Made by a program: the position numbers and the translations under genes. Shown here piece after piece: positions 25,270 through 33,414 of a stretch of DNA of 41,698 nt. Under the pieces are notes generated by a model. It was given only the letters and a program-made list of their open reading frames with translations. It was not told the DNA's origin and made no database searches. Every line of letters starts with the position of its first letter. Position 1 is the stretch's first letter. This DNA is from Gammaproteobacteria bacterium (lineage in GTDB: Bacteria > Pseudomonadota > Gammaproteobacteria > Ga0077536), in NCBI GenBank assembly GCA_009692265.1, contig SHZM01000029.1, forward strand, positions 1 to 41,698, in the 5' to 3' direction.

Positions 25270-28005
25270 CTACACGACAAAGAAATCCGCAGCCGCCAGC
25301 CCATCGACCGCCGCAGCAATCACCGCGAACTGCACTGCGGCGCCCCCACCACTCCCATCGGCGTCGTAGTACAAGCCGCCCGCAACAGTGTCGTAAACAA
25401 TCCGGCCGTCACTGGTCCCAGCGGCGCTTAACCCCGCACCAGATTCAAACATGGATTCCGCCAAAGCACCTTCCGTGAGGAGCGCGGTGAAGACGGCATT
25501 ATCCAGGTGGACCACATCCATCACCGTGGCCCCGGCCCCACCGAAGTCCATTATCCGATCGATGTTGCTTGCACCTAGCGGATCATTGAACAGGAACACA
25601 TCGTGGTCCGCGCCACCGATGAGCACGTCATTGCCTGAGCCGCCGTCTAAGCTATCGGCACCATTGTCGCCTTCGAGGTGATCGGCGTCGGCACCGCCGT
25701 CGAGACTATCCGCACCGCTACCACCTTCCAGGTGATCAGCACTTAGGTCGCCGTGGAGGACATCATTGCCCGCGCCGCCGTTGAGCACATCGGCACCGTC
25801 ACCGCCATTCAAGGTGTCGCCGCCCAGACCGCCGACGATGATTTCAGCGCTACCGCCGCCGGTGAAGGTGTTGTCATTGGCGTCTCCGAGAAAAGTCACC
25901 TCGCCTCGGAAGTCGCCACCGAATACGACAAAACTTGCACCGTATAGAGAACCGTTCGGCACGGGGTAACTGTCACCGATTAGCAAGTCATCGAACCCAT
26001 CGCCGTTCACATCCCCGGCACCGCTGACGACGCTGGCGGGTGAATAACCCATTGTTTCGCCACGCACCCGAAAGCCCTTGGTGCCGTTCAAGTTCGCGAG
26101 ATCGAGGTTCGCGCTAAAGCCCATGGCCGCACCAAATACCACATAACTTACCGAGTAAGCGCCAAGGCCGTCTGGTCGGTCGCTGCGCTCAACACTTATG
26201 AGCAGATCGTCGAAGCCATCTCCATTCACATCTCCCGCACCGCAGACGGAGTAGCCGGACCGGTCGAACGGCACCACGACATTCACCTGAAAGCCGTTAG
26301 TGCCATTGAGGGTCGCGAGATCGAGGTTGGCGGAGAAGCCCGAGGCCGCGCCAAACACCACATAACTCGCGCCCGAACTAGCGCCGTTCGGGGCGGCTCG
26401 AGCGGCTCCGATGACCAAATCGTCAAAGCCATCCCCGTTTACATCTCCGGCGCTGCTGACGGCGTCACCGATACGGCCATCGGTTACCGCGCCACTGAGC
26501 TGGAAACCGTCGGTGCCGTCCAAGGCTGCGAGATCGAGGGTGGACGCAAAGCTTGCAGCCGCGCCGAATACCACATAACTCGCTCCGGAACTGGCATCAA
26601 ACAGATTAGCGCCATAGGCTTCAAGGATAAGGAGATCGTCGAATCCATCGCCATTCAGATCCCCCGCATTACTGACGGAGATCGCAGCTCCTTCATACGG
26701 TGCTTCGCGCAGCAGGTGGAAGCCGTTGCTGCCCTCTAGGGTGGCGGGATCGAAACTTGACTCAAAGCCCGAGGCCGCGCCAAACACCACATAAATCTCG
26801 CCAGGATCCGCTAGTCCATCAAAAATGCCGCCACCACCGACCCCGATGAGCAGATCATCGAACCCGTCCCCATTCACATCCCCGGCCCCGCTGACTGAAA
26901 GGCCCCAGTAGCCACCGACTGCTTCACCATTCAGTTGAAAGCCGTTCGTGCCATTTAACGCCGATAGATTAAGGTCGGCGGGAAAGCCCGAGGCCGCGCC
27001 GAACACCACGTAACTCGACCCGGAATCAGGCCCGATCGGTTCGGCGAAATACAGCCCAATGAGGAGATCCTCAAAGCCATCTCCATTCACATCTCCGGCA
27101 CTGCTGACCGAGTAGCCAGAGCGGTCGTCCGCCGCCTCGCCACTGATCCGAAAGCCGTTGGTCCCAGCGAGCGCCACGAGTTCGAGTGCGACGGTGATTC
27201 CTGCCGTATCGACGCCGACCTGCACCTGAAGCTTGGCCGCCCCGCGCTGAAACTGGTGATACGTCACCGACTCAAGGGTAATGTCGGGTAAGGTGCTCCA
27301 AAATCCCTGGGTCTCGACGGTGTCTGCCGCGGTTCCCTTAATCCGTAGCGTGTTCGTGGTCGCGGACAGACCCTCCACCGTGGCTTGATCCAACGTCACC
27401 GTCTGCCCGCCAGCTCCACGTAGATCGAGCACCTCGATGTTGCTGAACCTGGACCCGGTCGAATCCAGGCTTACGAAGTCGACCGGGGTGGTGCCGGTAA
27501 TCCGCAACGTGTCGATACCGCGCCCGCCATCCACCCCGCTGGTGTCCAGGGCATCGAAGAGCAAGACGTCGTTCCCGGCACCCCCCAAAATACGGTCATC
27601 GCCAGCCCCACCACTTAAGGTGTCGTTACCCGCGCCGCCAGACAGCGTATTGTTCGCGGCGTTACCGGTGAGGATGTTGGCGTTGGTATTGCCCGCGCCG
27701 TTCAAGGCCGCAGTACCCAGCAACAACAGATTCTCTTGTTCAATGCCGAGGGTGTAAGTGACCGTGGAGCTCACGGTATCGATGCCACGGTCCGAGGTGC
27801 GCTTATTGATTTCGCGCGCATCGTCGATGACGTAGGTGTCGTTGCCGGTTCCGCCGAGCAACAGGTCTAATCCAATGCCGCCGATTAGGACATCGTTGCC
27901 ACCGCGACCTTCTAGCCGATCGTCACCAGCAAAGCCTTCGAGGACATCGTCGTCCGCCGTGCCGCGTAAGAGGTCTGCGCCGAACGACCCTAGGAGCTTG
28001 GCCAT
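25270..28005 (-). CDS. RTX/FG-GAP repeat protein, probable type I secretion substrate
   Basis: The 911-residue product has three parts. Residues about 1-160 hold RTX-type Ca2+-binding nonapeptides (GGAGNDTLS and similar). Residues about 290-730 hold six FG-GAP repeats, each with a core like AGDVNGDGFDDLLIG and spaced 71-73 residues apart, which should form a beta-propeller. Residues about 735-850 hold a second RTX block (GGDGADVLNGG and similar). The last 60 residues are glycine/alanine-rich and end in DFFVV, as in type I secretion signals. There is no N-terminal signal peptide, consistent with ABC-type export. No ABC transporter, membrane-fusion or TolC gene is present. A good ribosome-binding site (CGGAG) precedes the ATG. 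Adhesion or a surface role is plausible, but no enzymatic domain is visible. Confidence 0.85.
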   Translation of the reverse strand: MAKLLGSFGADLLRGTADDDVLEGFAGDDRLEGRGGNDVLIGGIGLDLLLGGTGNDTYVIDDAREINKRTSDRGIDTVSSTVTYTLGIEQENLLLLGTAALNGAGNTNANILTGNAANNTLSGGAGNDTLSGGAGDDRILGGAGNDVLLFDALDTSGVDGGRGIDTLRITGTTPVDFVSLDSTGSRFSNIEVLDLRGAGGQTVTLDQATVEGLSATTNTLRIKGTAADTVETQGFWSTLPDITLESVTYHQFQRGAAKLQVQVGVDTAGITVALELVALAGTNGFRISGEAADDRSGYSVSSAGDVNGDGFEDLLIGLYFAEPIGPDSGSSYVVFGAASGFPADLNLSALNGTNGFQLNGEAVGGYWGLSVSGAGDVNGDGFDDLLIGVGGGGIFDGLADPGEIYVVFGAASGFESSFDPATLEGSNGFHLLREAPYEGAAISVSNAGDLNGDGFDDLLILEAYGANLFDASSGASYVVFGAAASFASTLDLAALDGTDGFQLSGAVTDGRIGDAVSSAGDVNGDGFDDLVIGAARAAPNGASSGASYVVFGAASGFSANLDLATLNGTNGFQVNVVVPFDRSGYSVCGAGDVNGDGFDDLLISVERSDRPDGLGAYSVSYVVFGAAMGFSANLDLANLNGTKGFRVRGETMGYSPASVVSGAGDVNGDGFDDLLIGDSYPVPNGSLYGASFVVFGGDFRGEVTFLGDANDNTFTGGGSAEIIVGGLGGDTLNGGDGADVLNGGAGNDVLHGDLSADHLEGGSGADSLDGGADADHLEGDNGADSLDGGSGNDVLIGGADHDVFLFNDPLGASNIDRIMDFGGAGATVMDVVHLDNAVFTALLTEGALAESMFESGAGLSAAGTSDGRIVYDTVAGGLYYDADGSGGGAAVQFAVIAAAVDGLAAADFFVV

Positions 28006-28220
28006 GACAATCTCCGGTTAAGTGCTCGGGACACGAACGTGTGACTTCGAGTGATAACGGCAATGCAACTAAACTATAGCCATGTTTCGTTTCGTGCTGA
28101 AGTAGCGAAGTGTGTAATTGTGCTGCCGGCTAGGTTACGACTCTTGCGTAGTTGGGTAACGGACAAGGTGATGATTGTTTGGGATATTGGGACGGTGTTC
28201 CAGGTTCGTCCTTCTATACA
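28006..28220. other. intergenic region upstream of the RTX/FG-GAP gene
   Basis: These 215 bases lie between the end of rlmB and the start of the RTX/FG-GAP gene, both leftward. They are more AT-rich than the flanks. On the minus strand a TATAGT (plus-strand ACTATA at 28074-28079), about 70 bp before the start codon, could be a -10 box. I see no good -35 at 17 nt (TTCAGC). No gene or clear terminator is seen. Confidence 0.3.
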
Positions 28221-28991
28221 TCAGGGCGATCGGGGGAAATGTTCCGCCGCGCGTTGCCGACCCGTTTCAAACAGACACACCGCCGCCGCCGTCCCTAAAT
28301 TGAGACTGCCCACTGTCCCTTGCATCGGGATCCGCGCGAGGTAATCACAGGTGTCTCGGGTGAGGCGGCGTAAGCCCGTGCCTTCGCCACCGAGGACCCA
28401 GACCAGCGGGCGTTGGAGATCCAGCTCATAGACGCTCATCGTCGCCTCATGGCTCGCGCCGACGGCCCATACGCCGGCGGCCTTCATGTCAGCGAGGGCG
28501 CGTGCCAGGTTGGTCACGCCAACCAAGGGCACTGTGTCGAGTGCGCCGCTCGCCACTTTGGCTACCGCCGAGGTGATGCCGACACTGCGATCCTTAGTCA
28601 CGATCACGGCGTCGACTCCCGTCGCGTCGGCGACGCGCAACGCCGCGCCGAGATTGTGGGGATCTTGTAACTGGTCGATGGCGAGCAACAGCGCCGGGCG
28701 CGCTGGGTTCGGCTGGATGTCGAGAAAGTCCGCCAGCTCCCTGAGCTTTGGCGTGCGGCGCCGCACCACGATCCCTTGGTGCTGTGGACTGCCCGCGAGT
28801 TTATCCAGCGCCCCTCCCCCTACCGACTGCATGCGCACACCCACAGTCCGCGCAAGTGCGGTGAGTTCAACAAGTTCGGGATGAGAAGCGTCCTGCTTGA
28901 TCCAGGCTTCTAAAACATCGGTACTGGCGTGGGTGAACGTCGCGCGCACGGTGTGCAGGCCGTAGACGACAAGCGTCTTGTCACTACTCAC
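28221..28991 (-). CDS. rlmB: RlmB, 23S rRNA 2'-O-methyltransferase (G2251)
   Basis: A SpoU-family enzyme methylating the ribose of G2251 in 23S rRNA. The N-terminal substrate-binding domain starts VVYGLHTVRA. The knotted catalytic domain shows LLLAIDQLQDPHNLGAALR, VLGGEGTGLRRLT and IPMQGTVGSLNLGTAAAVCLFE. The usual SLNVS reads SLNLG here, a mild variation. The start is a GTG that overlaps the rnr stop (GTGA). An rnr-rlmB pair is common in Gammaproteobacteria. Confidence 0.94.
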   Translation of the reverse strand: MSSDKTLVVYGLHTVRATFTHASTDVLEAWIKQDASHPELVELTALARTVGVRMQSVGGGALDKLAGSPQHQGIVVRRRTPKLRELADFLDIQPNPARPALLLAIDQLQDPHNLGAALRVADATGVDAVIVTKDRSVGITSAVAKVASGALDTVPLVGVTNLARALADMKAAGVWAVGASHEATMSVYELDLQRPLVWVLGGEGTGLRRLTRDTCDYLARIPMQGTVGSLNLGTAAAVCLFETGRQRAAEHFPRSP

Positions 28992-31180
28992 CGCCGCCGC
29001 TTCCGGCCCGTGGTTTTTTTTAAGGGAGGCGCTACTGGCAAACTAAAATCGATTTTCCGTTCATCCAGGTTGACCCGCGCGACGATCACTTCCAGCCGCT
29101 GACCTAACCGAAACTCCTTCCCTGAGCTACGTCCGACCATTCGATGCCCGGCGGGATCGAAGTGATAGTAATCTTCAGGCAGACCCGTCACGTGCACCAG
29201 GCCCTCGACGAAGGAGCCATCGAGCTGCACAAACAACCCGAACGCGGTGACTCCACTCACGATGCCGGCGAATTGTTCGCCGACTTTGTCCAGCATGTAC
29301 TCGCATTTAAGCCAGGCGATGGCGTCACGGGTGGCGTCGTCGGCGCGTCGCTCCGTCATCGAGCAATGCTCGCCCAATACGTGCATGTCTTCGTCGCCTG
29401 CGGGAATACGGGCGATTTGATCTTTTAAGGCGCGGTGGATGATTAAATCCGGATAACGCCGAATGGGTGACGTGAAATGGACATAGGATTCCAGCGCTAA
29501 TCCAAAGTGACCGACATTGTCCGGGCTATACACCGCTAACTTGAGACTGCGCAGTAATACGGTTTCGATTAAATGTCGATCCGGCCTCCCCGCAGCCTGT
29601 TTTAGCACCTTGGAAAAATCCAGCGCGTGCGGTCGCTCGCCGCCGCCCAAACTCATGCCTAAACCGTTTAAGAACAGCCGTAAGGGTTCGATCCGGTCAA
29701 GTTCTGGTGGTGCATGGATTCGGAACAGCGCAGGGCGTTTGTTGCGTTGAAGAAATTCAGCGGCGGCAACGTTCGCCGCAATCATGAATTCCTCGATCAA
29801 GCGATGCGCGTCGGTACGTTGCCGCGACTCAATGCGTTCAATTTTGCGGGCGGCGTCGAACACGAATTTCGGTTCGACCGTTTCGATGTCCAGCGCACCA
29901 CGAATTTCGCGACGTGCGCGCAGGATCAGGTAAAGCTCGTTCGCATTCAGGATCTGCTGCTCGATCGACTCCTTTTCCCAGTTGGGGTTGGGGTTCGCGA
30001 GCCACTCGGCGACATCTTCGTAAATCAAGCGCGCTCGCGAGTGAATCACCGCGTTCGCGAAGCGGGTCTTGGTGCAGTGCCCTTCGACGTCGTAGCGCAT
30101 CTCGCAGACCACTACGAGACGATCGACCGCGGGATTCAGCGAACAGATGCCATTCGACAATTGTTCCGGCAGCATCGGGATGACCCACGCCGGGAAATAG
30201 ACTGATGTTCCGCGTTCGCGCGCCGCCCGATCCAGCACGGTTTTCGCGCGCACGTAATGCGCGACATCCGCGATCGCGACATACAGCACATAACCGCCAC
30301 GCACTTTGCGACAGTACACCGCATCATCGAAATCGCGCGCGTCGCTGCCATCGATCGTCACAAACGGGAGATCGCGAAAATCCTCGCGATCCGCGCATTC
30401 CGTGATGGGGACTTCGTTGGGCACCGCCTTGAGTTCGCGGGCGAGACCGTCCGGCCAGGAAGTCGGTAGCTCGTAACTACGAATCGCAATATCGATTTCC
30501 ATACCGGGTGCCATATGATCGCCAAGCACGGTACTAATATGGCCCAGTGGCTGGTACCGCGCATCCGGCTGTTGATCAATGGTCGCGATCACTATCTGCC
30601 CGTGAACCGCGGTCGATTCTTTTCCCGGTGGGATCAAAATATCCTGATTCAAGTGGCGATTGTCCGGGCTCACAAAGCCCACCCCGCCATCACGAAAATA
30701 ACGACCAACAACTTCGTGATTAGCGCGGTCGAGCACTTCCACCACGGTGCCATAGGGTCTATCGCGCTCATCCTGACCGGCCACTCGAACTAACAGGCGA
30801 TCGCCGTGCAACACTCGGCGCGCTTCGCGCGGCGCAAGATAAATATCGCTGGCCCCCGAATCGGGGCGCACGAACGCGTATCCATCGGGATGACCGATTA
30901 CGCGTCCAGGTAACAACTCCATCTGGCAGGCGATCCCAAAACGACGATCGCGCGTTTCGAGCAATTGCCCATCGCGCACCATCGCACCCAAGCGGCGTTG
31001 AAACGCATACTTTTCGGGTTTCGACTCCACCTTCATCGTCGTCGCCAATGCTTTGAAGGTGCACGGTGCGCCCGCTTTATCCAACACCGCGAGAATATCC
31101 TGGCGACTCGGAATGACAACCGGCTCCGCCGCAGTTTCCGGGTCCCGCGCTGGCGGTGTTTCGCGTGGTCGTTGTCTCAT
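28988..31180 (-). CDS. rnr: RNase R, 3'-5' exoribonuclease
   Basis: A processive exoribonuclease that degrades structured RNA. Its 730 residues contain an N-terminal winged-helix/cold-shock region (about 20-230) and the RNB domain with catalytic acids in VTIDGSDARDFDDAVYC. A C-terminal S1 domain (GIVSGVTAFGLFVQLDG) and a basic tail KKTTGRKRRR follow. Its ATG lies against the promoter of the divergent tRNA-Leu gene. It overlaps rlmB by 4 nt. Confidence 0.96.
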   Translation of the reverse strand: MRQRPRETPPARDPETAAEPVVIPSRQDILAVLDKAGAPCTFKALATTMKVESKPEKYAFQRRLGAMVRDGQLLETRDRRFGIACQMELLPGRVIGHPDGYAFVRPDSGASDIYLAPREARRVLHGDRLLVRVAGQDERDRPYGTVVEVLDRANHEVVGRYFRDGGVGFVSPDNRHLNQDILIPPGKESTAVHGQIVIATIDQQPDARYQPLGHISTVLGDHMAPGMEIDIAIRSYELPTSWPDGLARELKAVPNEVPITECADREDFRDLPFVTIDGSDARDFDDAVYCRKVRGGYVLYVAIADVAHYVRAKTVLDRAARERGTSVYFPAWVIPMLPEQLSNGICSLNPAVDRLVVVCEMRYDVEGHCTKTRFANAVIHSRARLIYEDVAEWLANPNPNWEKESIEQQILNANELYLILRARREIRGALDIETVEPKFVFDAARKIERIESRQRTDAHRLIEEFMIAANVAAAEFLQRNKRPALFRIHAPPELDRIEPLRLFLNGLGMSLGGGERPHALDFSKVLKQAAGRPDRHLIETVLLRSLKLAVYSPDNVGHFGLALESYVHFTSPIRRYPDLIIHRALKDQIARIPAGDEDMHVLGEHCSMTERRADDATRDAIAWLKCEYMLDKVGEQFAGIVSGVTAFGLFVQLDGSFVEGLVHVTGLPEDYYHFDPAGHRMVGRSSGKEFRLGQRLEVIVARVNLDERKIDFSLPVAPPLKKTTGRKRRR

Positions 31181-31208
31181 TGACTCACCTACCCCTGTTC
31201 TGTAGATT
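31180..31208 (+). promoter_or_regulatory. sigma-70-type promoter of tRNA-Leu
   Basis: TTGACT (31180-31185), 17 nt, then TAGATT (31203-31208), matching consensus at 5/6 and 4/6. The next bases (GCCCGCGCTC) form a GC-rich discriminator, and the tRNA starts 12 nt after the -10 box. The -35 box overlaps the first base of the rnr start codon on the opposite strand. Confidence 0.65.
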
Positions 31209-31219
31209 GCCCGCGCTCG

Positions 31220-31304
31220 GCCGAGGTGGCGGAATTGGTAGACGCGCAGGTTTCAGGTACCTGTGGAGAAATCCGTGGAGGTTCGAGTCCTCTTCTCGGC
31301 ACCA
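31220..31304 (+). tRNA. tRNA-Leu (anticodon CAG)
   Basis: An 85-nt class II tRNA. The acceptor GCCGAGG (31220-31226) pairs with TCTCGGC (31294-31300). The anticodon stem CAGGT/ACCTG encloses TTCAGGT with CAG at 31254-31256. It has a long variable arm, the T arm GGTTCGAGTCC, and an encoded CCA (31302-31304). It reads CUG leucine codons. No strong terminator hairpin follows before the convergent antiporter gene. Confidence 0.97.
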
Positions 31305-31369
31305 CGTTTTAAATCGCGATGGTCCACCCTTCAGTTCTACCATTTCGACCCTCGCGGTCGTGCTGAGGT

Positions 31370-32377
31370 TCACCGCGTTAACATCGCTGTAACGTACGCG
31401 ACGTAGAGCGCGCCGTTCACGCCTAAGTGCCAGACCCGCAACCCGCCTCTTCGCGCCAGTAGGTATAACCAAAAGCCTGCAAGGTAGGCGACGATCACCC
31501 CGATCAAAACTTCCACGCTGGGCGCCCACGGGGTCACCAATAAGCCGATCGCCGGTAGCAGGCTACCTTGGAACACCATCGCCCCGGTGATGTTTCCAAA
31601 CGCCAACGTATCTTTACCCCGACGTATCCACAGAATGCTGTTCACCGTCTCTGGCAGCTCAGTCGCTATCGGCACAATCAGCAGCGCTAACAACAACGGC
31701 GAAATTCCAAGCAGTTGCGAAGCGTGCTCGATGCTATGCACAAAGCCCTTCGCCCCGAGCACCAGTAGCAGCAGCCCTAGACTCATTTGGAGAACAATCA
31801 CTGCGCTGTGATTAGGCAGGCCCAAGCGACACAGCAGCATCATCCCATGGGCTTCGGTCCCGTGTCCGTCTTCGACGAGTTGCGCCGATACTTTCAACGT
31901 CAGTAGCACATACACAAAATAAGTTGTGACTAACGCCGCCGCGGTCAGTACCCGCACCACGGTCGCGTCGGGCGGAATAAACAGCCCTACCAACGAAATT
32001 CCGAAAGCGATCAGAAAAAAGCGGATATCGCGCTCCAACCCCCCGCGTTCCGGACGCAGGTGTCCAGTCAGCCCACGGCTGCCGAGGACGGCGGCGCTCA
32101 TCAAACAAATGCTCAGGGTTGATAGCATCAGCGGCGCACCCAGAATCGCGCCAACACCGATGTCGGCATTCACCTGCGTGTTGGCGGTCCCAGCGAATAC
32201 CGCTACCAACGGCACGATACTTTCCGGCATCGCGGTGCCGACGGCCGCGAACAAAGAGCCCGTCACGCCTTCCGAAATTCCGAGCCGCTCCCCAAAATGT
32301 TCCAGCGCGTTGGTAAAGACTTCGGCCGCGACCAGAATCACCACTAGATATAAAAGCAGTTCCGCCCCAATAGTCAT
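31370..32377 (-). CDS. CaCA-family sodium/calcium exchanger-like protein
   Basis: An inner-membrane cation antiporter with two inverted halves of about five helices each. The alpha-1 motif is FAAVGTAMPESIVPLVAVF (about 51-69). The alpha-2 motif is LLIVPIATELPETVNSILW, each with the conserved Pro-Glu pair that binds cation. The frame is open to 32467, but the ATG at 32377 is preceded by GGAAAGG and gives a normal N-terminus (335 residues). Substrate could be Ca2+ or another cation. It is divergent from uppP. Confidence 0.85.
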   Translation of the reverse strand: MTIGAELLLYLVVILVAAEVFTNALEHFGERLGISEGVTGSLFAAVGTAMPESIVPLVAVFAGTANTQVNADIGVGAILGAPLMLSTLSICLMSAAVLGSRGLTGHLRPERGGLERDIRFFLIAFGISLVGLFIPPDATVVRVLTAAALVTTYFVYVLLTLKVSAQLVEDGHGTEAHGMMLLCRLGLPNHSAVIVLQMSLGLLLLVLGAKGFVHSIEHASQLLGISPLLLALLIVPIATELPETVNSILWIRRGKDTLAFGNITGAMVFQGSLLPAIGLLVTPWAPSVEVLIGVIVAYLAGFWLYLLARRGGLRVWHLGVNGALYVAYVTAMLTR

Positions 32378-32487
32378 GCTAACCTTTCCGGCGGAAATGC
32401 CATTTTTCCGCGTGCGACCGACACACTGAGGTAGCGCGCTAGCTAGCGCACCAATCAATCGAATCATTACTTAAGCTCGGGTTAGAC

Positions 32488-33285
32488 GTGGATACAACGC
32501 TTTACGCCAAGGCGATCTTGCTCGGAATCGTCGAAGGCCTGACCGAATTTCTCCCAATCTCCAGCACTGGCCATTTGATCTTGGCAAGCGAGTGGCTGAA
32601 GTTTAACAGAGGTGGCCCCCAATCCTTTGAAGTTTTCATTCAACTCGGCGCGATTCTGTCCGTGTGCTGGTTCTACCGAGTGCGCTTACGGGCAGTGGCC
32701 CATAACCTCGGCACCGAGCCGTCCGCGAATCGATTCGTTTGGAACCTGATAATTGCGTTCATCCCGGCGGCATTAGTGGGATTCTTTGCGCACGACTACA
32801 TTAAAGCCGCGCTATTTTCGCCGCGAGTAGTGGCAATAGCATTGATTGCGGGCGGATTTGCGATTCTGGCGGTCGAACGCTGGTTTACTCGACCGACCTT
32901 GCACGAAACAGACGAAATTACGCCGCGGTTTGCGCTCCAGATCGGGCTCGCGCAGGTTTTGGCCCTCATTCCTGGGGTCTCGCGCTCGGGCGCGACCATC
33001 ATGGGTGGCATGGTCTGCGGCCTTAATCGGCGCGCCGCCACCGAGTTTTCGGTTTTCCTGGCGATTCCGATGATGTTCGCGGCTACCCTTTACGATCTGG
33101 CCAAAAACTGGAACGCGCTAGGGGTGGCCGACATAGGCGTCTTTGCGACTGGTTTCGTGACCGCCTTTATCAGCGCGTTGCTGGCGATTCGTTTCCTGAT
33201 TCAATTTGTCTCGCAACATAGCTTTGTGGTATTCGCGCATTACCGAATTATCTTCGGCGTCTTTCTACTGTGGATGTATCGCTAA
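32488..33285 (+). CDS. uppP: UppP, undecaprenyl-diphosphatase
   Basis: A membrane phosphatase that recycles undecaprenyl diphosphate to the monophosphate carrier in cell-wall synthesis; overexpression gives bacitracin resistance (BacA). The active-site motif GIVEGLTEFLPISSTGH (about 13-29) and the second motif PGVSRSGATI (about 161-170) are intact. It has 265 residues and about eight helices. The start is GTG, with no obvious strong ribosome-binding site. Confidence 0.95.
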   Translation: MDTTLYAKAILLGIVEGLTEFLPISSTGHLILASEWLKFNRGGPQSFEVFIQLGAILSVCWFYRVRLRAVAHNLGTEPSANRFVWNLIIAFIPAALVGFFAHDYIKAALFSPRVVAIALIAGGFAILAVERWFTRPTLHETDEITPRFALQIGLAQVLALIPGVSRSGATIMGGMVCGLNRRAATEFSVFLAIPMMFAATLYDLAKNWNALGVADIGVFATGFVTAFISALLAIRFLIQFVSQHSFVVFAHYRIIFGVFLLWMYR

Positions 33286-33414
33286 ACGGATCCCGGGCCA
33301 CCCGCGATATGCCGCAGGGCGAGGTTCATATAGCAAGAACTTTGTTCCCGCACCCCGGTCGCACCGCCTAGACTGCCCCTCCGATTCACCGCCCTAGGGC
33401 GAAGGACCTGGTCT

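Noticed and set aside
25980-27110. Regularly spaced repeats of about 213-219 bp, looked at as a possible satellite or CRISPR-like array
   Set aside because: They are the coding copies of six FG-GAP protein repeats; repeat units diverge at third positions and no short spacer-repeat structure exists.
27437-27757. Plus-strand open frame of 106 codons inside the RTX gene
   Set aside because: It is the antisense of glycine/aspartate-rich RTX repeats, giving an artificial Pro/Ser-rich protein.
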